Positions 9,017-20,090 are shown, counted from the stretch's first letter. The stretch: DNA of 64,000 nucleotides from Aeriscardovia sp. (GCA_017413255.1 JAFPUC010000014.1:62001-126000); one strand, 5' to 3'. Notes: generated from the letters alone by a model not told the origin. Program-made: numbers and translations.

Positions 9017-9882
9017 CAGATTTCCTCCATCCAGGAAGCAAAGTCAGAAAAACTTCTTTGCGCCTTCCTGGCCAAAGCCTCGTCGCTAAAGAGGCCTATG
9101 GCGCATCCTCCTAGGCCCGATCCCGTCAGCTTTGCCCCTAAAGCCCCCGCATCCATGCATCGATCCACTATTTTGTCGAGTTTTGGAGTTGAAAGGCCCA
9201 GCTGCCTTAAAAGGGCATGGGCTTTTGTCATGCTCTGCCCCACTTGCTCGGCTTTGCCCCAACTTTCCTCGGTTTCTTCGCACACTTTGCAAAGCTCTGC
9301 CATAACTTCTTTCCTCTGCGGGGACTGGGACACTTTTTTGATTGCGCTTTTAGTCTTTCCTCCCTCACCGCTGTAAACCACGAGGAGGAAGGCATTTAAG
9401 GGCGAAAGAGGAAAAGAAATTCCCTTGGAAAAAAGAATAGGGGTCTTGCTGGCGCAGGTAGAAAGGTCCAGGCCGCTGGCTTTTCCATGCACGGCGTCTT
9501 CCGCCTCGGAGCAGAGATCCAAAATTTCTTCCTCATCCATGCCCATGCGAAATGCAAAATTTACAGATCTTGCCATGGCAAGGGAGCTGGCGGCGGAAGA
9601 TCCCAGGCCTGCGCCCTGAGGTATGGAGCTTTTAAAATGGAGGTTTACGCAGTGAGAACCCAGCATTCTTCCCGCCAAAAGGGAAATGCCCGCAAAATTT
9701 TTGGGAAGGTCCCTTAGCCTGCCGCAAAATCCATCGGTATTGATGGAGCTTTCAAAAAGCGTAGGGGAACAGTCGACCTCTATTTCAAGGCCCGACAAGG
9801 GCACCGCTATGGCAGGCGATCCGTAAAGCACGCTGTGCTCCCCCACGATTATCGCCTTGGCGTGGGCGCGGGGGAAAGACAA
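9016..9882 (-). CDS. mvk: Mevalonate kinase, TTG start
   Basis: Phosphorylates mevalonate, the entry step of this operon. 288 residues. Motif 1 AHAKAIIVGEHSVLYG (6-21), motif 2 PQGAGLGSSAASSLAMA, the catalytic aspartate segment GKASGLDLS, and motif 3 KLTGSGLGGCAIGLF are all present. The start codon is TTG at 9882, directly behind the ldh stop with no spacer; an AGGA about ten bases upstream lies inside the end of ldh. No in-frame alternative fits, because any later start would cut motif 1. A TTG start together with ldh-coupled translation may set a low expression level. HMG-CoA synthase and reductase, which would make the mevalonate, are not in the window. Confidence 0.93.
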   Translation of the reverse strand: MSFPRAHAKAIIVGEHSVLYGSPAIAVPLSGLEIEVDCSPTLFESSINTDGFCGRLRDLPKNFAGISLLAGRMLGSHCVNLHFKSSIPQGAGLGSSAASSLAMARSVNFAFRMGMDEEEILDLCSEAEDAVHGKASGLDLSTCASKTPILFSKGISFPLSPLNAFLLVVYSGEGGKTKSAIKKVSQSPQRKEVMAELCKVCEETEESWGKAEQVGQSMTKAHALLRQLGLSTPKLDKIVDRCMDAGALGAKLTGSGLGGCAIGLFSDEALARKAQRSFSDFASWMEEI

Positions 9883-10890
<1,008 letters not shown>

Positions 10891-10937
10891 CTACTAACCC
10901 GATCCGCCCCTTGGGGGCCAAAAGAGAAAAAGAAAAT

Positions 10938-11525
10938 TTGCCAAATCAGTATTTTGAAAAAAATCCTTCCTGCGAAAGCCGGAAAAGGGAAATCCACGTT
11001 AATTTGGGAGGAAAAGAAAGATCTGTCCTTACAGATTCTGGAGTTTTTTCAGCCTCCGGCCTGGATAAAGGCACAGGCGTCCTTCTTCAGTCCGTCCCAA
11101 CGCCCCCTCCTTCGTCCTGCGTTTTGGATCTTGGATGCGGCTGGGGCGCTATAAGCATGGACCTTGCCATTAAAAGCCCGTCATGCCAAATTTGGGCTTT
11201 GGAAATAAATGAGAGGGCAAAAGAGCTGTGCAAAAAAAACGCCGAAAAACTGGGCATTAGAAATATAAAGGTTATAGACGAGGGGCAAAAGACCCCGGAT
11301 TTTGATTTTATTTACTCTAATCCGCCCGTAAGGATTGGAAAAGAAGCCATGAGAAAGCTTATCGGAACATGGATGGCTCGCCTCAAAGAAGGGGGAAAGG
11401 CGTACATGGTGGTAAACAAGCATCTAGGATCCGATTCGCTTATGGCATGGATGAAAGAAGAGGGATGGAAGGCACAAAAAATAAAAAGCAGCAAAGGCTA
11501 CAGGGTGATAGAAGTTTGCAGGTAG
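10938..11525 (+). CDS. RsmC-like SAM-dependent methyltransferase
   Basis: Class I methyltransferase of the MTS/RsmC type, which modifies guanine N2 in rRNA or similar substrates. The SAM motif I LDLGCGWGA, the acidic LEINERA strand, and the catalytic SNPPVR motif are clear, and VLTDSGVFS precedes them as in actinobacterial homologues. The frame is open from 10833, but that start lies inside ldh and the added residues look unlike the family. The TTG at 10938, giving LPNQYFEKNP and 195 residues, fits best, although its ribosome site is weak, so the start is uncertain. Its 3' end overlaps the hrpA start. Confidence 0.75.
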   Translation: MPNQYFEKNPSCESRKREIHVNLGGKERSVLTDSGVFSASGLDKGTGVLLQSVPTPPPSSCVLDLGCGWGAISMDLAIKSPSCQIWALEINERAKELCKKNAEKLGIRNIKVIDEGQKTPDFDFIYSNPPVRIGKEAMRKLIGTWMARLKEGGKAYMVVNKHLGSDSLMAWMKEEGWKAQKIKSSKGYRVIEVCR

Positions 11526-14500
11526 AGTTTTCTTATCCCGATCTACCCGTCTCCAAAGCCAGGGGGCTTATAAAAAACGCCATTTCAACCCACCAGGTTT
11601 CCATTCTTTCCGGGCAAACCGGGAGCGGGAAAACTACACAGCTGCCCAAAATGCTTTTGGAGTTGGGAGCTGAAGGCAAAGGCCAAATCATTCACACTCA
11701 GCCCAGAAGGGTTGCGGCCAGAGAGACTGCCGCTAGGGTGGCCAAAGAAATAGGAGTTGAACTGGGAGAGGAGGTAGGTTACCAGGTAAGGTTTGAAGAA
11801 AAGCTAAGCCCCAAAACCAAGCTCAAAGTTGTCACCGACGGCATCCTGCTTTCCGAAATACGCAAAGACCCCCTTCTCAGCCGTTACGGCGCTGTGGTAA
11901 TAGACGAGGCGCACGAAAGAAGCCTAAACATAGACTTTCTTTTGGGCTTTATGGCCAAAATTTTGAAAAAGAGGCCGGATTTAAAACTCGTTGTCACCAG
12001 CGCCACTATAGACTCTGAAAAGTTCCAGTCTTTCTTTGAAAAAGCCCTCGGGCAAAAAGTGCCCGTAATAAACGTAGAAGGAAAGACGTACCCTGTAGAG
12101 ATTCTTTACGAGCCCTATGGAAGCCAGGAGGCCTTATGCGAAACGGGGGCCTTTAAATCTCTGGATTTGGACCTTTCCCGGCAGGTGGCCAGAGCCGTGC
12201 TTGAAGAAATCGAATTTGATCCTTTTGGAGACATTTTGGTCTTTGCTTCCGGGCAAAGGGAAATTCAAGAGTTTTCCGATGCTATAGAGGGCACTTTGCC
12301 TGCAAAGTACAGAGATCAAATAGAAATCCTCCCCCTCTTTGCCCGCCTGGGATCTAGCGATCAAAGGCGCATTTTCGCCCCTCACGCCAAGCGACGCGTC
12401 GTCATCGCAACCAATATCGCCGAAACCTCCCTCACGATTCCGGGGATTAAATACTGCGTGGACCCGGGGACGGCGAGAGTGAGCAGGTACTCTAGATCCA
12501 GCCATATCCAAAGGCTCCCGGTCGAGGAAATCTCCCAGGACAGATGCGACCAGAGGGCGGGAAGGTGCGGCAGGGAGAGCGAAGGAATAGCGATAAGGCT
12601 TTACTCTGAAGAAGATTACCTTGCCCGCCCTCGCTACAGCGAGCCGGAGATCTTGAGGACGGATCTGTGCCAGGTAGTGCTCCATATGATCTTTTCGGGA
12701 GTTGCAAAGAGCGTAGAAGAGATAGAGGGCTTCATGTTCTTAGACAAGCCCAATATGAAAGACTTCCTCTCGGCGCTGAGCGAACTGGAAGATCTGGAGG
12801 CGGTGCGGGTTGAAAAGGGGAAGATAAGCCTTACCCGCATAGGCTACCTTATGGCAGAGCTTCCGGTGGATGTGAGGCTTGCAAGAATGGTGGTGGAAGC
12901 GGAAAAATACGGTCCCAGGATTTTGGCGCAGGTCCTTGCCATAGTCGCCTTTTTCAGCGTGAACGACATTTTCAGGGAATCTGCCCAGGACCCTGAAAAG
13001 GCGAAAAGAATGCAAAAGATGTTCCAAGATCCCTCTTCGGATTTTCTTTCTGCCCTAAATCTTTTCTATTTCCTATTTGAAACGGAGGGAAAAAGCCTCA
13101 GGAAAAAATGCGCCCAGTTCTTCCTCTCCTACCAGAGGGCCTATCAATGGAAAGAGCTTTTCTCACAGCTTTCTTCTGTAATGAAGCAGAGAAAAACGGA
13201 GGTGGGAAGGGTAGTTCCCCAAGGGGAGGGAGATGAGGCGTGTGAAACCGGGGAAGTTACGTCCTTTAAGTGGGATGAAGAAAGGATCCACCTTTCCCTC
13301 CTCCCCTCCCTCCTTCAAAACCTCGGCCATCTCGAAGAGCCTAAAGACAAAAAAGAGAAAAAGGATCGGAGGGCCTTTTATAAAGGGGCGAGGGGCATAA
13401 AGTTTGAAATCTCTCCCTCTTCTGGCCTCTACAAAAAGAAGGCTGAATGGGTAGCTGCGGCCTACCTGCAGGATACCGGCCGCCTTTGGGCAAGGGGAGC
13501 GGGGAAGGTAAAGCCGGAGTGGATAGAAAAAAGCGCGGGAAGGCGGGGTAAATACCGTTACTCGGTTCCTGTGTGGAGCCAAAGCGCAGGAAGCGCCGTC
13601 ACTAAGCGGACGCTTAGCGTATACGGGCTCGATATTTTGCAAAAAACCATATCCGCCAAAAGGCTTTTCCCTTTGGAAAGCAGAAAGCTTCTGATTTCAG
13701 CCCTCGCCACAGGAGATGTAAAAAACTTTGTAGGAGACGGCTTTATAAGGGAAAACCTCAAAATTTTAGATGAAGCCCAAGAGCAGGCAGCTCAAAACCG
13801 CACAAGCTTTGATTCGACTGCCTTGGAAGACTTCTACGATTCAGCACTTCCTGAAGACGTAGTGGATGTGAGCTCCCTTTTAGCGTGGGAAAAAAGGAAT
13901 CCGAATGCAAAAAAGGCCCTGCGCTTTAAAGTAAAAAATACGAGAAATGAAGAGATGTACCCCGGATTTGCAACGGTGGCCCAGACCACTCTTCCCCTCT
14001 CCTACGCCTTTTCTCCATCCGATCCCTTGGACGGAGTGACCCTCCACGTCCCCCTCTCCCTTCTTTGTAAAGTTGAGCAAAAAGACATTCCCGTTCCCCC
14101 GGGATACAAATCCGAACTCATACTTTCCGCTTTAAAGGCCCTGCCCAAAAAGATTAGGATGCAGCTTTCGCCCCTAAGCTCCTTTGCCAAAAAAATAGCA
14201 GAAAACATGGGGGGCGAAGAATTTTTCAGCTCCCTTGCCTCTCTTCTAAAGGAAAATTTCCAGATCTTTGAGCCTATAGATTGGGATGAAGTGAAGAGCA
14301 AAATCCCGCCCTACCTTCTATGCAATATAAGCGTAGAAAAGTGGGGGAAGAGGAAAGAGGTCCTAGAAGTTTCAAAAGATCTGGAGTACCTGAAGAAAAA
14401 GTACGCCCCTATGGAGGAGGCTGAGAGAAAAGAAAGGGTGCAAACCGAGGTAGAAAGGCTAAAGAAAGAAGGCAACCTACTTGAAGCCGGACGCATCCTC

Positions 14501-15178
14501 GAAGAGGCCGGGCTCAAGGACAAAGGGGAAGAAGTCGTCGTAGAGGGAATGGTAGAAGGGTGCAAGATCTCGGAAGAAGGGATTGTGAGCCTGTGGAGCC
14601 CGAAAGAAAAGCTGCTCCTCTTTTCCCTGGAAAACAGAAAAGACCTCTGCACGGACTTAAAAAGAAAGGCCGCCCTTTCCATCCTTTCCTCCTTTCCTTC
14701 AGACGAAGAAGAGTTTTACTTTGCCAAAAAGGTGCTTCAAAGAAATATTGAAAGCGAAATTAAAAAGGTGGGGGAGATCTATCTGAAAATCGCGGAAAAG
14801 AAAAAAGAGGTTGTAAAGCAGGCCTCTTCTTTGCCCCTTTCCATGCTTAGGACAGTAAATGACGTGCTAGGCCATATTTCATCCCTTCTTGGCCCTGGCA
14901 GCCTTTTCAAGATGAGCGCAAAGGAGGCAGCAGAGGTTCCCAGGTATCTTGAAGCAGACCTTTTAAGGCTGAAAAAGGCTCGCACAAATTCTTCACGGGA
15001 TTTGCAATGGCAAGCAGAGGCTAAAGAGGCCCAGAAAATAGTACAGTCCTTTAAGGGAGGGGAAAAGGAAAAAGAAGCCCGGAGGATGTATGAGGAATTT
15101 TTGATCTCCCTCTGGGCCCAGGAGATGGGAGCAAAAGAGAAGGTGAGCCTGGAGAGGCTAAAGAAGCTTAATAATTAA
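11516..15178 (+). CDS. hrpA: HrpA, DEAH-box RNA helicase
   Basis: Large ATP-dependent RNA helicase linked to ribosome rescue and RNA processing. Motifs: GQTGSGKTTQLPK (P-loop), QPRRVAA, VIDEAHERSLNIDFLLG (DEAH), VVTSATID, then TNIAETSLTIPGIKY and DQRAGRCGR of the second RecA domain. The winged-helix and helical-bundle regions follow, with a long DUF3418-type C-terminal part (an FSPSDPLDGVTLHVPL segment). The TTG at 11516 gives 1220 residues starting LQVEFSYPDLPVS, which matches how homologues begin, with GGTGA seven bases upstream; the ATG at 11465 or earlier codons down to 11369 are also possible. It overlaps the methyltransferase end. Its stop overlaps the convergent gene at 15175 by 4 bases. 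Confidence 0.88.
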   Translation: MQVEFSYPDLPVSKARGLIKNAISTHQVSILSGQTGSGKTTQLPKMLLELGAEGKGQIIHTQPRRVAARETAARVAKEIGVELGEEVGYQVRFEEKLSPKTKLKVVTDGILLSEIRKDPLLSRYGAVVIDEAHERSLNIDFLLGFMAKILKKRPDLKLVVTSATIDSEKFQSFFEKALGQKVPVINVEGKTYPVEILYEPYGSQEALCETGAFKSLDLDLSRQVARAVLEEIEFDPFGDILVFASGQREIQEFSDAIEGTLPAKYRDQIEILPLFARLGSSDQRRIFAPHAKRRVVIATNIAETSLTIPGIKYCVDPGTARVSRYSRSSHIQRLPVEEISQDRCDQRAGRCGRESEGIAIRLYSEEDYLARPRYSEPEILRTDLCQVVLHMIFSGVAKSVEEIEGFMFLDKPNMKDFLSALSELEDLEAVRVEKGKISLTRIGYLMAELPVDVRLARMVVEAEKYGPRILAQVLAIVAFFSVNDIFRESAQDPEKAKRMQKMFQDPSSDFLSALNLFYFLFETEGKSLRKKCAQFFLSYQRAYQWKELFSQLSSVMKQRKTEVGRVVPQGEGDEACETGEVTSFKWDEERIHLSLLPSLLQNLGHLEEPKDKKEKKDRRAFYKGARGIKFEISPSSGLYKKKAEWVAAAYLQDTGRLWARGAGKVKPEWIEKSAGRRGKYRYSVPVWSQSAGSAVTKRTLSVYGLDILQKTISAKRLFPLESRKLLISALATGDVKNFVGDGFIRENLKILDEAQEQAAQNRTSFDSTALEDFYDSALPEDVVDVSSLLAWEKRNPNAKKALRFKVKNTRNEEMYPGFATVAQTTLPLSYAFSPSDPLDGVTLHVPLSLLCKVEQKDIPVPPGYKSELILSALKALPKKIRMQLSPLSSFAKKIAENMGGEEFFSSLASLLKENFQIFEPIDWDEVKSKIPPYLLCNISVEKWGKRKEVLEVSKDLEYLKKKYAPMEEAERKERVQTEVERLKKEGNLLEAGRILEEAGLKDKGEEVVVEGMVEGCKISEEGIVSLWSPKEKLLLFSLENRKDLCTDLKRKAALSILSSFPSDEEEFYFAKKVLQRNIESEIKKVGEIYLKIAEKKKEVVKQASSLPLSMLRTVNDVLGHISSLLGPGSLFKMSAKEAAEVPRYLEADLLRLKKARTNSSRDLQWQAEAKEAQKIVQSFKGGEKEKEARRMYEEFLISLWAQEMGAKEKVSLERLKKLNN

Positions 15179-15762
15179 AAAATCTGCTTTAGAAGAGTGA
15201 GGGCCTCTTCTTTGGTAAGAGAGAGGCTGTTTACTGAAGTCCCCTCCCCTTTAAGTTCCGAAAGATTTGCAATTCCCACAAGGTAGTTCTTAAGGGTTGG
15301 AAACTCGAAAAGAATGAGGGGAGGGGCGAGCTTCTCTTGCTCTTTGCCTTCCTTGTACACTTTTGCCGAAAGGTTTTGATCCCTGTTTACGATTAAAACC
15401 GTTTCCAACCCTCTAAAAGTTTGGGTTAGGATGCGCGCATCTTCTTCCGGATCGCGATCTTGTACGTCTAACACAGCAAAGGAGCCGTGGTTTCCGTCAA
15501 AACAGTCTGCCGGGATTTCGCATAATGTGCACATGCTGCACAAAGAGATCTTATCCAAGCCGCTTATTATCGCCGCATTTTTGGGCTTTACTCCCATCAT
15601 TTTGGAAAGTTCGCTTAAATCCCCAAACTCATCCTCTTTAGCCTGCTTATTTCCCTTCTGCTCTTTCCCATCCTTCTTCTCTTTCCCGTTGCCTGCCTGT
15701 TTTTCTCCATCTTCAAACTCTTTTTCGTACTCGCCGAAAATGTCGTCAAATTCGTCTTTCAT
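15175..15762 (-). CDS. Unknown cytoplasmic protein with charged N-terminal linker
   Basis: 195 residues, family not recognised. The first 65 residues are almost only Asp, Glu, Lys, Gly and Gln (a disordered charged linker). A compact domain follows, with a CSMCTLC cluster near residues 94-100, an FAVLDVQDRDPEEDARIL segment and alternating hydrophobic strands up to an ALTLLKQIF end. The cysteine cluster could bind a metal or be incidental; there is no second CxxC pair. No signal peptide or membrane segment. Two bases behind the gene at 15765 and thus in the dnaE transcript, and its stop overlaps that of convergent hrpA by 4 bases. A conserved actinobacterial protein of unknown function is the most I can say. 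Confidence 0.7.
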   Translation of the reverse strand: MKDEFDDIFGEYEKEFEDGEKQAGNGKEKKDGKEQKGNKQAKEDEFGDLSELSKMMGVKPKNAAIISGLDKISLCSMCTLCEIPADCFDGNHGSFAVLDVQDRDPEEDARILTQTFRGLETVLIVNRDQNLSAKVYKEGKEQEKLAPPLILFEFPTLKNYLVGIANLSELKGEGTSVNSLSLTKEEALTLLKQIF

Positions 15763-15764
15763 TT

Positions 15765-16469
15765 TTACTCCTTTGCAAGCTGGGCCGAAAGATTCTTCAT
15801 TTCTTCTGCCATACTTACCATTGCGGAGGGAGAAGAGGGTTGGGACTGGCTAAGGAGCTTTTGAGCCTCAGAGGTGAGGGACTGGGGCGCGGAAGACCCT
15901 GTCTTCTTCAAAGTAGCCTCAAGATTTGCCTTTTGCGTAGAAAACAGGGATCTGGCCCCATAAATTCCGGCGACCTCGGCCTGCTGGGTAAGCTCGTAGC
16001 CGTAATTTTTTGCCTGCTCCACCCACTGATTTAAAGACTGAGTGTAACTTTGGGCCTCCTGGGAGTTTTGGGGGGCTTTGGTCATATAGGAGGGAAGAGA
16101 GGAGACGAGGGTGTTGGCCAGGTTCCACGTCTGGGAAAAAGCCTGCACGCTGGAAGAAGAGGGAAGGTCTTTGGAAAGCTCTTCTTCGCTTGAGGAAGTG
16201 GAAGAGAGAATGCCCTTAAGATTGGCCTCCTCCTGCCGGGCTGCGGTTATTGCGCTCTTGTAGCCAGGGGTGGAATAGGAGGAGTGGGAACTGACGGCCC
16301 AATAGATTAATAGAGCTATTATGAGCAGGAGTATGGCTCCGAAAATGTAGAGCCAGATAAACCTCTTTTTCTTTCTCCCCCCATCCGCCTGCACTTCTTC
16401 GCTTATGCCTATTTCTTCCAATTCGCCTAGGATGCTTTGATCGTTTCTGGGGTTTTCTTCCATATTCAT
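15765..16469 (-). CDS. Unknown single-pass membrane protein, Ser-rich outside
   Basis: 234 residues, family not recognised. An acidic cytoplasmic N terminus (1-30), a basic GRKKKRF stop, one membrane segment at about 37-59, then a Ser/Gln/Ala-rich helical domain outside. The topology (N inside) follows from the positive residues before the helix. It lacks an LPxTG signal, lipobox or catalytic motif. Lies two bases after dnaE and two bases before the charged protein at 15175, so the three are co-transcribed; whether they work together is unknown. Repeated serine runs (STSSSEEE, LPSSSS) suggest an exposed flexible stalk. Confidence 0.7.
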   Translation of the reverse strand: MNMEENPRNDQSILGELEEIGISEEVQADGGRKKKRFIWLYIFGAILLLIIALLIYWAVSSHSSYSTPGYKSAITAARQEEANLKGILSSTSSSEEELSKDLPSSSSVQAFSQTWNLANTLVSSLPSYMTKAPQNSQEAQSYTQSLNQWVEQAKNYGYELTQQAEVAGIYGARSLFSTQKANLEATLKKTGSSAPQSLTSEAQKLLSQSQPSSPSAMVSMAEEMKNLSAQLAKE

Positions 16470-16471
16470 CC

Positions 16472-19400
16472 TTACCGGGCTATGCAGTTGGATCCGAACA
16501 GTTCTTTTACTTCTTCCACCAGATGCGTGCTTCTTGAGATCTTAAGACCTTCTCCGCAGCAAATCTTTGTCAGCTGCCCATGGGGGCCTTTAATTTCCAG
16601 TATCACCCTCGAGTTTCCTTTGTGTTCTTTCATCAGAGTTACCAGCTTGTCTATCGACTGGGCGGTGGCAAGGCAGCTTTCTATGAGGAGCCGCAAATCG
16701 GCTTCGCCCCCTTTGGCAGACGGGGGAAGGGGGGCTGAAGGCGCGCGCGAGGGGGCCCTGAAAGGTTTTGGCGCAGCAGAGGGGGATGACTTTAAAAGAT
16801 GGGCATCTTCTAGGCTGCAAATATCCTTTACCTGCAATTCCACCTCGTTTTCTTTTTCTTTCTTAACTCCCAAAAAGGTCAGGGGTTCCTCTTCGTCCAA
16901 GAATTCCTGAAACTTTTGGTAGACGTTTTTAAAAAGAAGGCACTGGACGCTGGAAGTCAAATCCTCAAGGGTTATCAAGGCCCATGCGTCCCCTGATTTA
17001 GAAACTTTTTTCTCTACCGCGGTTATGATTCCGGCCAGCCTGACCTTTCCGTCAGGCTTTGATTTTTTAAATTCAGATATGGTCATATCGGAGGCGGAGC
17101 GGAGAAGATCGGCGCTTCCGGAGAGCGGGTGATCGCTTATATATAGTCCAAGCATTTCCTTTTCGTAGTTTAGCTTGGTCTTTTTATCCCATTCATCTTC
17201 CCGGGGGATGTCTATTTTCACCTCCTCTTCTCCGCTGGCAAGAAAGAGATCTCTATGCCCCTTTTCCCTCTTCTTTTTTATTTCAGAAACCTGTTTTAAA
17301 GCGCTTTCACATGCATCAAACAAGGCGTGGCGGGAAAGCGGGCCTAAAGAATCAAAGGCTCCGGCTTTGATAAGAGACTGGGCGGCGCTCCTGTTAAGGC
17401 AGGATGCGGGCAGGCGCATAAGGAAGTCTATGAAGTCTTTGTAGTTTCCCTCTTTTCTGGTATCCAAAATGGTTTCCCCAACTTTTTCTCCCACATTCCT
17501 TATGGCAGACAATCCAAAGCGTATAATCCCCTTGCCTGCAGGGGCAAATTGATTCTGGCTTTCGTTTACATCGGGCTCCATTACATTGATGCCCATCCTC
17601 TTTGCCTCCGAAAGATAAATGGAAGTCTTATCTTTGTCATCCTTGGCATTTTCAAGAAGGGCGGCCATAAACTCGGTAGGGTAATTTGCCTTTAAGTAGG
17701 CCGTGCGGTATGAAATCATGGCGTAACAGGCGGAGTGGGATTTGTTGAAGGCGTAGCCTGCGAAGGGGAGAAAGACGTCCCACACGTCCTGGGCGGCCTT
17801 CTGTGAATAGCCCCGCTCTGTCATGGCCCTGAAGAAGGGCCCCTGTTCCTGGGCCAAAACTTCCGGTTTTTTCTTTCCCATGGCCCTTCTCAACACGTCT
17901 GCTTTTCCAAGAGAGTAGCCTGCAAGAATGCGGGCCGCGGCCTGTACCTGCTCCTGATAGACGATGAGGCCGTAAGTTTCGTCCAGGACTTCGGAAAGCG
18001 GCTTTTCCACTTCCGGGTTTATGGGCTCTATTTTTTGTTCCCCGTTTTTCCTTTTTGCGTAGTTGGTATGGGAATTCATATCCATAGGCCCCGGGCGGTA
18101 GAGGGCTATGACGGCTGAGATGTCTCCAAATTTATCCGGCGAGAGCTGGCGAAGCAGGACCCTCATGCCGTCAGAATCTAGCTGGAATACGCCAAGGGTG
18201 TCTCCTTTAGCCAAAAGCTCATAGGTCTTCCTGTCATCGGTAGGAAGGTTTTCCATCGAAAGCTCTTCTCCGGTCATTTCCTTGATATTTATAAGGGCGT
18301 TTTTAATGACCGTAAGGTTGGAAAGGCCTAAGAAATCATTTTTTACCAGGCCCAGGGTTTCGCAGGTATGGTACTCGAAGGATGTAGTTATTGTCCCGTC
18401 GCTCCTCTTCATCATGGGAGCGATTTCCTTTATGGGAATCGATGACATTATGGTAGCGCAGGCGTGCACTCCGGTCTGGCGTATAAGATCCTCTATGCCT
18501 TTGGCCTTTTCTACAATCTTTTTTACATCCTCATCGCTCTCGCAAAGTTCCCTAAACTCCTTGGCTTCGGCGTACCTTCCGTTTTCCGGGTCAAAGATTT
18601 CCTGGAGGGTCATATCCTTTCCGCCCTTCATGGGGGGAAGCGCCTTAGTAATCTTTTCTCCCATCGAGTATTCATAGCCCATAATCCTGGCCGCATCCTT
18701 TAGAGCCTGCTTTGTCTTTATGGTTCCATACACAACGCACTGGGCGACCTTGTCATGGCCGTATTTATCTGCTACATACTTAAGTACTTCGCTTCTTCCT
18801 TCCGGATCGAAGTCGCAGTCAATATCAGGGAGGGAAATTCTTTCCGGGTTTAAAAACCTTTCAAAGATAAGGCCGTATTTGAGGGGGTCTAGTTCCGTTA
18901 TCCCAAGCGCGTAGGCCACTACCGACCCTCCTGCAGATCCTCTTCCGGGCCCCACCTGGATTGCGTGCCTTTTTGCCCAGCCTATGTAGTCCGACACCAC
19001 AAGAAAGTAGCCAGGAAACTGCATCTGGCAGATTATTCCGCTTTCATAATCGGCCTGTTGTGCAACTTCTTTGGGAATGCCCCGAGGGTATCTTTTTTCA
19101 AGGCCCTTTTTGACTTCGCTCAGAAACAGGCTGGTTTCATCCCACCCTTCAGGGCACGGAAACTCAGGCATAAAAGCTCCGTCCTGGCTGTCTTCAAACA
19201 CGGCAGAGCACCGATCTGCAATTTCGACGGTGTTTTGCAGGGCAGAGGGGATATCTGAAAAGAGGGAGGCCATTTCTTCGGCGCTCTTTAAGTAATAGCC
19301 CTGTCCGTCGAATTTGAACCTTTTGGGATCGGAAAGTTTAGCGCCCGAATTTATGCACAAAAGGCAGTCCTGTGCCTCTGCATCTTCTTTTCTTACATAA

Positions 19401-20080
19401 TGCGAATCGTTGGTGGCTACCAAAGGGGCGTGCAAAATATTGGCTATTTTTATCAGATCGGGAACCACTCTCTTTTCAATATCCAGGTCGTGGTTCATAA
19501 GTTCGACATAAAAGTTGTCTTTCCCAAAAATATCCTGCAGGCGCGCCGCCTCTTCTAGAGCTTTGTCGAATTGCCCAAGGCGCAGCCTTGTCTGCACAGC
19601 TCCGCTGGGGCATCCGGTAGAGACTATTATTCCCTCGTGGTATTTTTCGAGAATCTCTAAATCCATACGCGGATGGGACGTTACCGCATCCAAACTGGCC
19701 TCGCTGCTGGCTTTTATGAGGTTGGAAAGCCCCGTATTGGTTTCGGCCCAAAGGGTTAAATGGTTGTACTCCCCCTTTGCCGATACGTCGTCTCCCGCTT
19801 TCTGTTGTTCTTCTGTGCCCCACTGCACGCGCATTTTGTCAAATCTGGAAGTGCCGGGAGTTACATAAGCCTCTATTCCGATTATGGGCTTTATTCCGGC
19901 CTTGGTGGCCTCCTGATAAAGCTCGTAGGCTCCATGCATATTTCCATGGTCCGTTATGGCTACAGCTTTTTGGCCCAGCTCTTTTACTCTTTTTACTAAA
20001 TCCGGAATTCTGGCAGCCCCGTCCAACATGGAATAATGGGTGTGGACGTGAAGATTTACAAAGTCTTGGGAGCTTTTCAT
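16472..20080 (-). CDS. dnaE: DNA polymerase III alpha subunit
   Basis: Catalytic subunit of the replicative polymerase. 1202 residues. The N-terminal PHP domain opens with LHVHTHYSMLDGAA. The palm has the catalytic aspartates in LPDIDCDFDPEGR and the GRGSAGGSVVAYALGI and QTGVHACATIMS motifs. The thumb, fingers and helix-hairpin-helix follow. An OB-fold is seen at KVRLAGIITAVEKKVSKSG. The C-terminal part has a low-complexity Pro/Ala/Ser linker (SAAPKPFRAPSRAP) before a small terminal domain ending ELFGSNCIAR. Ten bases after rluD in the leftward transcript that begins near ftsZ. Confidence 0.97.
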   Translation of the reverse strand: MKSSQDFVNLHVHTHYSMLDGAARIPDLVKRVKELGQKAVAITDHGNMHGAYELYQEATKAGIKPIIGIEAYVTPGTSRFDKMRVQWGTEEQQKAGDDVSAKGEYNHLTLWAETNTGLSNLIKASSEASLDAVTSHPRMDLEILEKYHEGIIVSTGCPSGAVQTRLRLGQFDKALEEAARLQDIFGKDNFYVELMNHDLDIEKRVVPDLIKIANILHAPLVATNDSHYVRKEDAEAQDCLLCINSGAKLSDPKRFKFDGQGYYLKSAEEMASLFSDIPSALQNTVEIADRCSAVFEDSQDGAFMPEFPCPEGWDETSLFLSEVKKGLEKRYPRGIPKEVAQQADYESGIICQMQFPGYFLVVSDYIGWAKRHAIQVGPGRGSAGGSVVAYALGITELDPLKYGLIFERFLNPERISLPDIDCDFDPEGRSEVLKYVADKYGHDKVAQCVVYGTIKTKQALKDAARIMGYEYSMGEKITKALPPMKGGKDMTLQEIFDPENGRYAEAKEFRELCESDEDVKKIVEKAKGIEDLIRQTGVHACATIMSSIPIKEIAPMMKRSDGTITTSFEYHTCETLGLVKNDFLGLSNLTVIKNALINIKEMTGEELSMENLPTDDRKTYELLAKGDTLGVFQLDSDGMRVLLRQLSPDKFGDISAVIALYRPGPMDMNSHTNYAKRKNGEQKIEPINPEVEKPLSEVLDETYGLIVYQEQVQAAARILAGYSLGKADVLRRAMGKKKPEVLAQEQGPFFRAMTERGYSQKAAQDVWDVFLPFAGYAFNKSHSACYAMISYRTAYLKANYPTEFMAALLENAKDDKDKTSIYLSEAKRMGINVMEPDVNESQNQFAPAGKGIIRFGLSAIRNVGEKVGETILDTRKEGNYKDFIDFLMRLPASCLNRSAAQSLIKAGAFDSLGPLSRHALFDACESALKQVSEIKKKREKGHRDLFLASGEEEVKIDIPREDEWDKKTKLNYEKEMLGLYISDHPLSGSADLLRSASDMTISEFKKSKPDGKVRLAGIITAVEKKVSKSGDAWALITLEDLTSSVQCLLFKNVYQKFQEFLDEEEPLTFLGVKKEKENEVELQVKDICSLEDAHLLKSSPSAAPKPFRAPSRAPSAPLPPSAKGGEADLRLLIESCLATAQSIDKLVTLMKEHKGNSRVILEIKGPHGQLTKICCGEGLKISRSTHLVEEVKELFGSNCIAR

Positions 20081-20090
20081 TCTCCCTACT

